Assembly (NCBI GenBank): GCA_008360955.1
Contig: LUCM01000142.1
Span: forward strand, 159,371 to 223,370
Direction: 5' to 3'
Source: Fasciolopsis buskii
Taxonomy: Eukaryota; Platyhelminthes; Trematoda; Plagiorchiida; Fasciolidae
DNA length: 64,000 bases
Below are positions 13,401 through 28,400 of this stretch, piece after piece. Position numbers and translations under genes: made by a program. Under the pieces are notes generated by a model that made no database searches, had not been told where the DNA came from, and was given only the letters and a program-made list of their open reading frames with translations. Within the stretch, counting starts at the first letter, position 1. Each line of letters begins with the position of its first letter.

Positions 13401-16400
13401 GATATTTGTTAGGAAGTGAAAAACTGTCTCCAGAGCTAATGTGTCGAACATTGCAGGAGCATATTTCTAAACATGAATAATAAATATCAACACTCGTTTG
13501 GACATTGCAGTGGCAAATGTGACGACAGAAAAGTCAGAAAATCACAACCCTAAAAATCCATTAAGGAGCGGAAATATTTTAAGTGCATAAATATCACCGA
13601 TTGCTAGACGTAGTTATATCGTCTGAAGAACTGCACCATCACAATGGAGAATCCCATGTACCCAAATTCGATACTACATTCTACCGGTTAGAATTTCTAC
13701 TCCTTTCTTACAAGTCAAGCACTGATTGTGCTGATCCATCTCATTATGTGTCTACGTCAAAGGGCAGTGTATGCGGAGGGTTCCTCGTCTTTGGAGGTGC
13801 TTTAAGTATGTCTCAGTTCATTTAGTCTATTCAAAATTAACGGTTGATCAACCGACTGAGCTTTGTGACCAAACTCCCTAGATGTCACCTGTGATGAAGT
13901 AGTAGCATTTGCACACCATAATTTAGTGGCTCTAAGAAAATAACGACACTCCGACGGCAACTGTCTCTGCGCATGTTCTCCTCGCGACGGCCGGGTTTCA
14001 AAACCTCGCAACAGATTTGGTCCTACTTCTGTAATGTAAAACGGACCTCTGTTTGCTTAGTAGATGTCGTGGCGGTTGCATCTGTGTCTGTAATTGGCAA
14101 TAACCAGTCGGGGATTTCGAACCTGGGAAGACAATTCGTAATTTCTCAAATAACAAGAACATGTTTTGACTTTCAGGGGATCTAGTATTGCAACAATATT
14201 TCATGTTTAATGTGCGAAACGAACCCCAAGTGTGCCTATCCTATCATTAAGACGCCCCAGAAATACTTATAGCTTGCTTATGTCCTACTTAGTAACACAA
14301 CCTATTCATATTGTAAATGCGGCAACTAGCTGTTTGGAAAAACATCATTCTTTCTACATTGGTGTATGGCACGACTTCTTTTGCAGTCTTATTAATCGCG
14401 AAGTTGAAAAAAACTGGTGGGTATGGTCAACCCTATTATAGACCTATTTTGGTGATCATTTTGAGGAAGTCGCCTGGAGCTGTTTGTCATGTTCAAATTG
14501 TTTGTGTTTGCTAATCTGAAGTGTCCCTTATCCATTTTTTGGGTCATCCTGCAGTTTCTGCTTTTTTGTTGTATAGTGAATAGATCTTAAACTGGAAATT
14601 TGTCCTCCAACTGTCGAAGGGTTTTTCTGAAGTCAAGCATGCGGCACTGTTCGCAAAAGAAGACTATAGGAGTGAAGTGAATGTTTCAGATCCCTTAGCA
14701 ATAAACAGTGACAAAGTACTGCACGGTATGGTGAGTTGAGTAATGGTCTTTAGCTCATGGGATACAAACATTGGTCTATGGAAAGTGGTTTGCTGGTAGT
14801 ATTTTTTGAGTACTCATTGATTGTCTTCAAAGTCGTATGTACTATTATTATTAGTCTTCATTTTTTTGAACGATGATCAGGTGTAAGCATTCTTATCGTA
14901 AATGAACAGTAGTTTGCCGAATAACTGTATTACCATTATATATTGTTAACTCAAGGCAATTTGTTACACAAACATCAAACTGCCTCTTTGTGGAGCATAG
15001 TTTTTTCCCTTTGTAGATTATTTATCAGATTTCACTCATTGACGGCCATCGCTGGGACACATTTTATGGTGTACTATTTGATCTAGTATAATACGTCTTT
15101 AGCAAGCTGAGTTAAATTTGTGCCGATGTCTTCTCTGGGCTTGGGTTCGCTCAGAATGGTAGGGCAGAAATGTAACTTGAATTTCGTTAAGTAAAATTTA
15201 CTAATTCCTGCATTATCTTACTAGATATTGGTTTCCTTATTATCAGTTGATGTGGGTGTCGACAGAAGGTTTTGGATTTTCTTCCTTATGGATGATAGCA
15301 AGGTCTCGCACACAGTCCTTTGTAGAGATGCCTGTTACTCACCTGCCAGCTGAAGCACTGCTGCTTGTTTTACAGATCATGCTAGCAATGACTTCAGTCT
15401 CCGGCTTTAACATAATTTGCACATTTTTACAAACCTAACTAAGACGGTTTCTGTTTTTTTGATTTTGACAGAGTTCAGAAGAATCAGAGAGCTTTACAAG
15501 GGATCTCGGCTGGTGTGTCTCTTTGAACTTTGGGGTGGTTTCCGACATTACAACGAAAAAACGTGTCTATATCATAAAACGTTTTGATAGAAGTGGATTA
15601 TTCGGGCACCAATGAATATCAAATAAATCAGCCGCCTTATCATTATCATCCTCTTAAACGCGATTCCTGGATGGTTTTTGGCCTTGTCATATATATACAT
15701 ATATAATATAAACCCATGTGCAGGTTGATTATTACCGAAATCATAGATAAACCAAATATTGAATAAAAAAGCTGAGGAGTGGAGCAACATGCGTAGCTCT
15801 TCCATTCTTCACCTTAAAGTTACTGCTTTCCATCGAATTCCATCGTCATTGAGCTTGATGTTATTCGGTTCCTCAGAAGATAACTGTACGTTCAACGTTT
15901 GACCAGGGAACCTAATCTACAAGGCAGTAGTATGAATGATAGTCGCGCAATTTACTGGAGACTGACAAAGGTTTGCTCAGTTTATATGTCATTCGGATTA
16001 GTTGAACATCCTAGGTACCCAGTACAACCCTTCGCTGCAGGTTTTTATGTGTTTGACCCTTCAAGTTCCGTGCCTTGAGTATAAAATCAGGAGCTAGCCA
16101 ACTCCTCTTCACTGATTATCAGCGAACTCGGTCGAAAGTGCCTAGAGTTTACCTTCATATTTGCACTGAAATTGAATGCCATCGTGAGATGGTAATGTAC
16201 AGGACTTCACCATCAAGGACCGTTCAAGAAGCTCCGTGATTTGGAGCACAGGACCATTGTGACTCGCCCTCATAATTTTGTTAAATATTGAAACCATATA
16301 TTACAGTGTCTTTAATTTGTCTTTTGCTTCTGGATGGTTCCGGACCGTTACTCACGTGCAAGTAAACTCTTGATCGATGGTTAACTGTTCTGTGGGAGGC

Positions 16401-19400
16401 AGATATATAAGAACGGTCCAGTCGTTTCAGCGGTGTTTATAAAAATTCTTGTTACTGGGAATTTTCTGCATTTTTTTAACAATGCTGACTGCAGCCTCAT
16501 TTACTTTTTTCAGTGCTTTTGATCACATCTTCGAGACAATATCCGTTAGTCATAGTACTCGATTTCTTGTACATGCTTCATATTTGGAAATTTACAACGA
16601 GGAAATACGCGACTTACTGGCTCGTGAAACGAAAACCAAACTGGAGCTAAAAGAACATCCCGATAAAGGTATTTACGTTAGTGGACTGAGTATGCACAAG
16701 GTGACCAGCGTGGAAGAATGTAATGTAAGTCACTCGCCTACTTTCTTTTACATCTAGCAGAAAGAACCCAGGTGCAAATCAAGGCGTTTTAAAGTTATTC
16801 GAAGCAGTCGATGCAATTTGTCGTGCATTATGATTTGTAATGAACTAACAAGGGTTATCTTTTCAGCATCCTTGGTTGATTTTCTTTCCTCATATCATTT
16901 TTGGCATAGGTAATTGTTGGTCTTTCCGAACTGTGTATTAACTTATTCTAATAATTTCTCTTCCAATTTCGGGATTGAGCTTCACGTTTGTGTCAACTAA
17001 TTATCATGTGAAACAATCTCTCAGTGAGCATTTCACGAACTTGCTAAAGCTATTGCTTAAGTGAACTACATCTGGCTTGGTCTTGGTTAGATTTCTTCGA
17101 CAAGTCTACATTGGTTTTGCAAACTGATCAATCTGGTTAAACAGTCACCAATTAGTTTGAATCTCGAATTAATTTTTAAAAGTTTTTCTGCAAGCTTATG
17201 ACTAACAAAAGAACTGCATTTGCAATAGTGTCATAAATATCTGCCAAAATCAGGCAAATTAACGATCTCGCAGAAGGCTTTCATCTTGTTACGTAGACGT
17301 CAAGGACAATACCATAACGATGACCTTTTGTACGCAAATGTATGAAATGGAATAAAAATGTCTATAGAGCAGGTGGAAGAGTGCAATTCGCAGAGCAGTA
17401 GTCACAGTTTACAAGATAAATGTTATCAAATATAATTCTTCCGTCAGGTTTAATGCAGATAGCGTGATTTTAATCGCCATTTCTGTTGATGAAAACAGAT
17501 TTTATAAAAAATACAAGCCTGACTACGCGGTTTGGGACCACACTCCAGAGGTTTGAATTTTTCACTATGCGAACCCAAGTTAATTGCGCAAAAGTAGTGG
17601 TGCCTTGCAGAGTGAATGCATTGTCGAGCAAAAATGCTTGTCACAGACGCAACTTTCTTGTAAGTAATATATATACTGCATGAATCTGAACACAAATGGT
17701 ATGCCATCGGAAACGTGACAAAGGACGAAAACAACGAGCGAAGGAGCAAACAAAAGCAATATGTAGAACTCACAACACATTGTAGACTTATCCATCATCT
17801 TCACAAAATCGACCATCCATGGTGATCCATGGGTCCTCTCTAGGCTTGGCAATACCCGGTTGCCCAAAACAAAGTAGACGATTGACTTAGCCGACCCTGC
17901 ACTATGCCTTTGAATAAATAATCTAACCCACGAGGCAGCAGAACGTTTTAAGGGTACCGTAACGCACTGGGGCCGATGACTGATTGTTCAGTTCATAAAC
18001 CTTTCGGGTGGAGTTAGACATCCTGGATGCCCAGTGCACCCGTCCACCACAGACCTCGACGAACATACAGCCTAGTGCTTTGTATGCTGTTTGTGATTGG
18101 GTTGGAATCAGGGTTTAACCAACTGCCTCAGACTGTTGTCAGTGATCAGCCAACCCGGCGGAGGGCGTCGAGCATTCGCGTCCATCCTGGCATTTTAATA
18201 CGAACACTTTCTTCCAAGAATAGAAAGTGCAAAGGACTTCCTCAGCAAAGGCTATTTGAAACGTCGGGTAATTGAGAGCATTTAGAGAAGCTCTCGCGGC
18301 AAACGGCCAATTCAGAGCCTTAGACACCCACTCCCGACCTTGCTGAAGCATTCGGAGGTTTGTTGGTTAATTGCGTATACTGAACTTAGTTCAAAGTTTT
18401 TCACTTCTAACTTCGCACCGGGGTCTTCCGATTTTGATTACTGCCATGTGACACCTTTCATTTGAGAATAACAACTTAGTCTCTGTACAGACAATATGCC
18501 ATCAGTAGGAGACTAGGGGAACTTGAACACTTCAGATTCACTGCGTGCGTGTCAGCCATTCCAGACTTTGTTACACCACCGACTTTGGTTTGTCTGTATT
18601 TTATTTTATAGACTTTTGCGAACAATTAATAATGTCGCATTTCAGCCAAAAAATTTAAGGTTGAAAATAAATACGAAAACAAATAAATAAAATAAAGAAT
18701 GCACTCATTGCCTCGCAAAAATGCATAAGAATTTATCCAGAAATAATCATAGCACATTATGATAGGTTGCTCAGGACATCGGCTGAAACCCGGTCACGGT
18801 TTGCCAAAATTCGTGCTAAATATGGAACAGTGGAGTTCCTATAGATATTGTTTCTAGAAGGTGTGGAACGAAAAGCCGATCGTGCAGAAATATGAGAGCG
18901 TGGTGTGATGCCACCCGGAGCTGCACAAACAACACTACTTCTTGTCGCCGCTGTTACTTCCGTGGTCGCAATGACTTACCACCCTGTCTCCCTCACGTAC
19001 AGATTTGTGTTTACCTTTCCTTTCACTATTTTAGTTCAAACCTTCTTCCACATTGACCCGTGCCTTCCTCGATATCCCTAGCTTCGTGTGTGATTTTTCT
19101 TCGCATTATTGTTGTCAGGAATACCAGCTTTCAGCTGTCAATATATCGAAAATTTTGATAAACTGGCTCATTTACTGTAAGCCACAGCTAAATATTCATC
19201 CTTTATGACCCATTGTCAAATAAGTAAGTCTGAATGACTCAAGTATTAATCTAGAAGAATTTTCTTTCCGTTAAAACTTGCGTTCACAGAGACAGGCTTT
19301 CAGTACCTTTGATGAAGTTTACTCCGATCCTGCATCTGAGTTCATGGAAGCGCCAGCCATTTGTAAATACTGGAATATCAAAAATAATGAAAAGATAATA

Positions 19401-22400
19401 AGAACTGGTTTGTTATTCTATTTGTTACAATATTCTCGTCTTGGGTTCATACGTTTGTGAATATACTTTGTATTACTTATGGTACTGAAGTCCTCATGAC
19501 ATAAGATGACAAAACATGAAATGTGGCAGATTCTTCGCCTCTCATACTAAGTCGCCCAGAAGTACGAAGCCATCGTTCATCTCTCTACATCTCTCTCATG
19601 CTCACTGTTATATTGCACGACAGGTCATTATGGGTATTGGTTGGAAAAATCGTTCAACGGGTGCCACTTTGATGAATGCAGATAGTAGCCGTTCCCATTC
19701 GATTTTCACGATCTATTTGGAAATGATTGATCGTGATCCACAAATTGAAGGCGAGAAGATCAAGGCGGGAAAGTTGAATTTAGTCGATTTGGCTGGTTCA
19801 GAACGCCAAGCCAAGACCGGAGCGTGTGGAGATCGTTTCAAAGAAGCGACGAAAATCAACTTGAGTCTATCCGCTTTGGGCAATGTGATCTCCGCATTGG
19901 TGGATGCAAAAAGCAAGCACATCCCCTACAGAGACAGCAAACTGACACGCTTATTACAGGTGAGTTCACAGATACATCACTACATGACCGTTATTCAGTA
20001 TGTAGATAATCATTGAAGTACAAATTTAATATGAATCTTTTTTGTTTGTTAGGTAAAATAGACTTGCGGTACTGAATTTTTTTGTGTGCCATGGTATTAA
20101 AATAAGTCTAGATCAAATATTCTGTTTGTGTTAGTACCTATAGCATGGACAAACTCCTTTGATGTGGTAAAATTGACGGTCTCGTGATGCAGACCAAAAG
20201 TATAATGAATAATTCAAGAGGGAAGCTTTTTAAGTCATTAATAGTGAATAAACGGTACCGACTTTGTGTTAATGTTGATCCTTCAAGCGAGTTCACTATG
20301 GGAACGGGTATTCCCCAAGACTGTTCCGTTTAGTCACTTCGTTGCAACTGTTTAGTCAAAACTTTTATCTAAATAACTTCATCCTCGCACTGATATTTAA
20401 ACAAACAGTAAACTGTTTAACTTAGAATATGCAAGCAATATTATGCTCTCGAGTAAAAGTCCGGCTAAACCACAATTGTTACTCGATTGTCTTGTTGACA
20501 GCACATTTGTTGGAAATGCGTTTTGTATCTTCAACGTGTAAAATACTGTTCCAGGAATTAATCCGCCCCAAGCCGATTCTTGTTCTTGCAAAGCGGTAGT
20601 TAGACGAAATAGACAAGTTCTGTTGCTGGACAATTAAGTCACACCTGGTTGTCGTATATCGGATGAAATGTCTTCTCGCATACAGGAGCTTTAAGATTTA
20701 GCGACAAAAATGGCGTCGGCTTGACATCCGGTTGTCGATTAGAGGTTGAGTGTACATTGCGGCCGCAGTTTGGATCCTGCCGTGCGGTTCTGAAACATGA
20801 CCGTTGAAGATAGACAATATGCACAGAGTGTTGGTATTTGAACACCGGTATCCGCTTAGTGTCGCTAGAGTAAAGTGAGTGACTGGTATTAGCAACTCCG
20901 AGGGTAGTGAGTCGCTGTTCAATCAACGGAACAAGCACCGGATTCCGATAGATTAAGTTGATTGCGACATGTTCGCTGATTGACTCCCTCGCAGCACGCT
21001 ACTCCCCTATCAGTTAGTGCTTGGAAGTTGGATCAAGATGGTCAGTTTACGACGTGAGAAAAATCAGATCGTTAAAGAGTGGATTGTTCCGACCAAATAT
21101 AGTTAGATAACCGGACTCTGGTGTATCAGATCTTCTAAGGCATTAATTGAAGACCTTAGGTGATAGGACTGAATGCCGCAGATAGTGACGTTCCTGCACT
21201 CGTAGTGTTTCCGCTTCTCTGTAGTTCTTCTGATTTGTAGTTTTTCTTTCATTATTATTAGGTGGACCGAGATAGCAACTAATATCAAAGGATGTTCATC
21301 TAAGGTTATTGGCTGTACAAATTAAAACGGTTAATTCGATGCATATCATATCGGAAGAGGAAGTCAATGAAGATGAAAAGGAAGAGAAATAAATACATCA
21401 CTCTTGTGGAGGATTCAGCACACGCGCGACCTTATACTAACTCTTTAGCACTTCCCTCAGTCATTGATTGTCCATTGCATTATACGTTTCAATCATTGGC
21501 GCATCATTACTCAGACCCACAGACCAAAGTAGGTGTAGAAGTTAGTAGCGTTCGCTCTCAAACCCTCATTTGAAATACAGCAGAGGAAAGTAGGACGCTC
21601 GCAGATCGTTCAAATATCGTAGATGAGACATCATTTCCCCTAATTGATTATTAATCTACTGCTGGGGAACAAGTGATGTGAATTCACGGTCAGGGAATAA
21701 ACATTCAGGTCCATTTTGTACATCGCTTCTGTTTTGATTGTTTTCTCTTTACGCTCTGAAAAACGTCCTTGGCAATATTAGTTTAGTTTAAGATGGTCTA
21801 CATGGTTACTAATTATGGAAAATGAGACTGTGAAATTACGGATACGATTGGTTGCAAAACTTCAAGTAAATTGTCTTCATTCTGTGTCCATCTTTATATC
21901 ATTGAGTCGTTTCGATATGATCGTCAGTCGCGTCGTTCTTGATTGCTGTTCTTTGCTAACTAGAGGACAGCGGTTGATCTCGAAATTTATCGATTAGAAT
22001 TTGACGAACGTAGATTTGCACTCGTTAGGTTGGTGAACCCCTTAGGGCAAATGCTTTTAGTGTTCAGTCTAGAGATGAACCCAAATGCAAACGCACTCAC
22101 CAAACCGATTAGATCGGTATGTACGTGTGCCATCAAGAATATCCATCGCTGAATCGCCAATATAGTGAATCAAAAAAAAATTATAACGTGAAATTCTGGA
22201 AACGATCAGAAAACGAGTAGAGTTGAAAACACTTTACTTTTTAAATCGCTGCCGTTGAATTAGATCGATTGGCTGACATTCACTAAAATTTTTTCTGCTA
22301 ACATTTTACAAACGTTGGTGAAACGATTACTTATCGCATAATTGTCTTCTTTAGAGAGGAAGTGTTTTTCTCGCACACTTTGTCCCGGAAACACGATCGA

Positions 22401-25400
22401 TTTGGCAGTTATTGCCGCTCGTCAAGTATGCGAAACCGGTGCTGTCATGTCCAATCATTCCCATACATGCACACTCCTTTATTAGGTGTGAACGTAAATC
22501 TAATTTGAATCACCAGGCACGTGCATGGATAACAAAATCATTTAATCATCGTGTAATTCTTGATTGGGATTATTCCGCTTGCATACTCCTGATGATTCCA
22601 ATGAGATTCTAGTGTCAAAAAAACGCGTTGCAAGTTATCCTAATAATAATAAACAAAAGATTGGTTTCTTCCACAATTGTTGAAAAATGTAAATTTTTGA
22701 TTTCTACAGAAAGAAAAAGTCATGTGGTGTGTGATCTGTGTACGTGGACATGTTGCGGAGGATGGAGCTATTTAAATGGGGTACATTCGATCAAATCATT
22801 CAGTGTTTCAAGAAGTCAATGGATGTGACTGGATATTGCTACTGATAATGTTTTTATTAATGCGCGTCCTCATGATTGTTTAAACGACGATGTGAATATC
22901 AGAAAGTATTCCGTTCAAACGTTCAAATTCAGTCGGTTCTCCAGTGTCTCCAATTTATCATGTTTCCTAATGCCAGATAGGTTTATTGCTGCTTCGCACT
23001 GCCGGGAATTTCGTAACTTGCCAGCCTTTTTGGTCATATTCCAATCAAAGTAGTCTCAGTTTATGGATAGATCACTGATACGGATTGCTTGACGTCGGCT
23101 CTGTCCTTCTTTATTGTTACACTCGTGCTTCATTGTCGATCTTCCAGTCACAGTTTGATCTTGCACTGTGGCTGACAGACAGTTACATGGAGTCACATTT
23201 GCGATTTGACGAGCAAGCGCCCACGTTTCTTGTTTGTTTGGTAGATCCCAATAGACGCAGTAACACAGTTAAGTTTAAGATTGGCGAAGACACTGATAGT
23301 ATTCCTTCATAGTCCGCATCCATTCTAAACTTTCGGAGTCTACAGAAAAGCCTGTCTTATTTCAGAAACACCAGTTTTGTTGGCTAGAGTCCTGTCTCGC
23401 CCGAAAGGACTACAGTATGCATCAGTTCTTAGTGTCGTTTGCGGTTTATTGTTTTATTATCAACTTTTGATTAGCCTTTTGTCTTTCCATCTTTATGACC
23501 TCCACAAACTATCGTATTAAACACAGTATCACGGTTAGTTTTCGTTAGTTTCAACAACGAGCAATAACGTATAGTCAACTGTGTTCACTGGAAAGTTTAT
23601 CATTATTCCTACAGTCGCCAGGAAATATACCAAAATGGAGATGATACTATTTTCACTGAACATCTTTCCTTTAGGATCTCACGCATGGTTGACGTATTGT
23701 CTCCTTAGTTTTGGATAATTGAGCAGTTGGGTGTAAAAACGATTTTATGAATTTGAATAAGTGTGTACACGACGAGCGGTCGCATAACGGCCTATTGCGT
23801 ATCTGCTTCAGGTTTGGATGCAAAGGTACGAAGCACACAAGAGACCTTGTTGTCATTACACAAGTTTGCGGTCAAGCCACACAATAAGAGACGCTAAATA
23901 TACATAACAAAATGATCGATTTGGGTTAGATGACAAATGTCAAATTGAACTAACGAGGTCACCATCTTATCAACATCTCATAGAATACTGGTTAAACAAA
24001 ACTGTTTTGTACGAATACAGGCTAGAAAATTTGCTCTATTGTCTTTTTCACCCTGGCCGTGAAAAAGACGGTTACTCAAAACCAATCTTTGTCAGTCTTT
24101 TTCTGTTTCCTAACAATTTGTCTTTCAATTGCCATTGAAAATCGAGGAAACAAACCGATTTTCTCCAATCGTCCATTTGCTGGATTTGGTAGGTTATTGC
24201 TATTAGAAGCTTAGAGATAAGTTAAAGATCGTGTAAATTTGGTAAATATTTATTGGGAGTGCTTTGGTCCACGGTTGACAAGTTGGTCACCCTCTTCCCG
24301 GTCTTTACAAACCCAGGGAGTCTGAACACACTAGTCAATATAGAGACGATTGTCATCCGTTATTTCGCAACCACACCGTGCAGATGGACAAATCGTGTCT
24401 AGGTCCTACAAATATCCTGAAAAGAATTCAGTCGCTCTAATCCTAATGAGTTACACTGAACCATGCGAATCTTAATTTCTAAGATCGCAAATTTTCTCCT
24501 TCTCTGTAAAAGAAGTCGGAAACTGAATCGTGGTCTTTGATTTCTTGGCACAATACTATGACTTTTTATGCAGCCAGTTCCCCTAGGATGTGATTTCTGT
24601 ATGGAAACATCGAAGTCATGAGGAAGCGCTCACAATGCAGATCCGACCCCGTCCGTGGTTTGTTAACCCGGCGTGTATGTGTGCTCACGGAAAGTTCTTC
24701 GACGAGTTAAACCAACTGAGGTCCGTCACCCTTGATGGGTCACGGAACGTCGAAGTTGAAGCCATATATTTATAAGTGTATCTGAACGGTTTGTTGCAGT
24801 CATCAACTCTAAACACCATTGGGTTCCTTAAGCAGTCCTTTGGTTTAATTTCTCGTTTACAGTTGGATTGATAGCGTTTCGTGGCAGTCCGGTGCATTAT
24901 CCATAGATGATCGATCTGCTCCTCTCAAATGTTTGTGTGCGTGGATTTAATAATAAAGCAAAATGTCAAGTAGTCGAGAAAATCCATAAACACCCCATGG
25001 ATTTGTTAGTCTTCCTTGCTCATTATTCAGAATATTGGTAAAAACGGTTTAATTGAAGCTATTGGTATTGTTTTCATAGTGCATATTTTGCTTACACGGT
25101 TCCAGGATTCTCTCGGTGGGAACACAAAGACACTGATGATTGCGTGTTTGTCACCAGCGGATAATAATTACGAGGAGACTTTGAGCACACTCCGTTACGC
25201 AAATCGTGCGAAAAACATTCAGAACAAGCCAAAAATCAACGAAGATCCCAAAGATGCCTTATTACGGCAATATCAGGATGAGATCGATCGATTGCGTCAA
25301 TTGTTGGAACAGCGTCAAAGTGTAGATCAACTACCGGGCACAAACATGATGACAGAGCAGAAAGATTTGCAAAGTATAGAACGCGAGAAAGAGATCTTGA

Positions 25401-28400
25401 AACAGGTAATTGTGTTTTTTTTTTCAAACCAACTTAATGGTTTTTGTCTTGAAAAATATATGTTCCAAATTTTTATTGTGATATCTACATGGTTCTGTCA
25501 AAATGCGATTTGAAACATTTAAAAGTGCGGGAGAGTAAAATAGCTTCACGAACCCCAGAAGGAGTCAATATTTTAATTCTATGTATATATATATATAACT
25601 TGAAAAGAAGTCTGGTGCCAATGCGATAGCACTTGAAAAAATTCCAAAGAAAACGGATACGACAGAAAAAAATAATATTGCGAAAGCTCAAGTTGGCTGA
25701 TAAGCTTGTCTTCAGAGACTCATACTCATGCCAGTAAATCATGACATATTAGAAAAACTGATAAAAGGCATGGAAACAAGCTTTGTCTTTTGTGTTTTCA
25801 TGGTACGCACTTGATGAATTTTTCGTTATTTTTTGATGGGCTCAGGTTCTGCAGGCAGGCCATGGAGCACTGGCACAACTGATTTCCGTTCTGAGCCATG
25901 TCTCCAACTAATGACAGTTCTCATCTCTTGGACTCCGATCTGGAAGGCAGGAAGTACCAGCCGAGGTCAAAATCGAAGCTAGCTCCTTCATTCCTGTATA
26001 TCGAATCATAGTATGACCGCCGCGTCGCTTCATCCAGCTTTACCGAACAAGTGTAAAAAGGGCGCAAAAGGTGTCCAATCCACCCAGGTCGACTTAGAGC
26101 GTTTACCTCGGTCTGACGATGACCGTCTCTCCTCAACACATGATGAAGCACTTCCTTATTGCTCACCCCATATTCCCATTGGAATGCAGCAATACTTCGG
26201 AGACAGCAATGGTCAAACACATAAAGTCGCCGGAAATCCTCAGTGCGTAGAGATCAGCATTACTAATTGTGGCATTGTGCACTCTTTCTTCGAAGGATAG
26301 GCGGATGTTATGGGGTGCCTCAAGACAAGAGCTGGTCATAATCCTTGACCGAATGCGACCTATGACGACAAAACTCCTTGAGAACCGACGAATGCCTCTC
26401 AGTCATCCCATTCGCCGAAATCCGTACCATAGTGCTGACATCTCGGCACCATCGAAGACTGGGTGAATGTCTAAGAACGCTGATTTTCTCTGATCATCAT
26501 ACCTAAGGGAACAAAACTTGGAATTCTCTGATCAATTCTACTCCTCCATCAGTAGATTGAGCTACGGAAAGGCCATCGAGGCCAAACGATTTATGTCGTC
26601 TCAAGGCTTGGATTTCTTGGCGGATCTCTGCATCAGAAGGTTGACTTGTTGAGGCATGTCACGGGATGTGTGCCGGAATTTTCGTTGGGAGGAGCTGACG
26701 ATGAAGACCAGCTACTTTGTGGTTCGAGGTTGATGATTATACAAACTGAGCTGAATTGAGCTGAAACTGTTGTTCCAAACTCTCCGCCCAGCACAGAAGA
26801 CATCGTTGCTGATTGTGGGTAGACAAACAGTCTGCTTCATAGATCGTTTCGCCCACACTCAGTGATCACCTACCGGCAGCTGAGATGAGGTGAAACAACT
26901 TGCGGGGATTTCCGTTAACTTTGGTATGTTCCGTCTCTGATGCACGATGAAACCATTAGATCTAATAGTCCTTGCGTAAACTTACGTTCAGTTTATTTCT
27001 CGAGCTAAACCTGCATCATACTCGTTACCAGCCGGAATGGACTGACGAGGGTCAAAACTGAGACTGAACAAATTTTCAGAGTGTCGCAACATGACGGATC
27101 AACCCACAACCCATCAAGCCGGCAAAGCGCACGGCATAACTGCTAAGCGACCAGTGATCATTGACGATATTAGGCGGTTTCAATTCTAGCTTTTCAGCCA
27201 GCGCCTCGGAAAGCTGACAGACAGGTCCGGTCAGGTAGCTTATGGCAATCTCACCAAGAATCTGTCGTGTGTTTTAGGGGCCCACCTAAGCACATGGACA
27301 ATTCAGTGCAGACTAATGCGTGGTCGAAGTCGAGTTGAATGTACTAGCACGAGAAGCAATCAGTCAAATAATTTCACCATCTGTTGCTAATTTCGATGTG
27401 TCCGACCTGGGTTAATCTCTGACTCAAAAGGGATGACATCAGATGGCGTATCGGTGACTGGAGCGTCTGAACTTCGTACTAGCGAGAAGTAATCGATGAC
27501 CCAAACCCGAACGTTTCTCGTTTTCTGAACAATAGGAGTCGAGACCAAAGAAGACCTTCTAAATGGGCCTCGTTTATTATTCTAGCACTCGTTTCCCGTT
27601 AACATCACGACATCACTGCGCTTTTCTGGCGTAAGACGTCGCACAGCTTTTGACAGAAAGTGTCCTTGATTGCATCTGGACTGCAGCCTGTAGGCGCGTA
27701 CGTTGAGAATACCAGGGCGACAATTGTTTATTTTGTTCTAACTTCTAGGTCCTACTGTCATTGGAACCCATTCAAGCAGTGCAGTCTCAGCCCTCTCACT
27801 GAGACAAACACCAACGCCAGGGAGACCAGAAGCCGTAGCCTTAGGATCCCACCCATGGACGGGATAGGGATGGCGATCAAATGATAGAGCTTGAGTCTTA
27901 AATGCAAGCCTTTTGCATAGAGCGTGCATCGGTGTACGAACCAAACATGCGTGTTGTCCTATACGCATCAGTGTTTACATGTTCAATGTAGGTAGTTTAA
28001 AGGGGCATCGAGAACGAAGTAGAGCATCAGTCGGGAGAAGCGGACTCGATGTGATTTGGATGCTAGTTGAAAGAGAACGTGAGAACAGGAACAGAACTTC
28101 TTCAAACAACATCAGAAGTGTGGCCGACTGTAGTTTCCACAAATATATGGTAACATTGGCTAACATCGTCGACTTTAGTCGGCCGTCTTGACTAAACTTC
28201 AATCCCACTCCGCTTGACCAAGTAGCATTTATCAAAAAGGCCTCTGGCCGCTCAGCACAATTGTTTTATTGGTCAAAATGAAACGGTTTATATAAAGGTC
28301 ATGTCGAAATTTACGAAACAAACGTCATATGAGCACTTTCCGCTTCAGCATACATCAGCATAAAAAAATAAATACTAGAACTTGCATTCCTTTTATTCTG

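Larger units (their letters stand above)
19960..25105 (+). other. Intron 3 of the kinesin gene
   Basis: 5,146 bases, GT-AG. It contains a sense LINE C-terminal fragment (20590-21010) and a perfect 11-base-pair hairpin at 24041-24069. A segment near 24640-24760 shares GTCCGTGGTTTGT-type text with 41660-41760 and probably belongs to a dispersed family. Nothing else is recognised. Confidence 0.85.
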
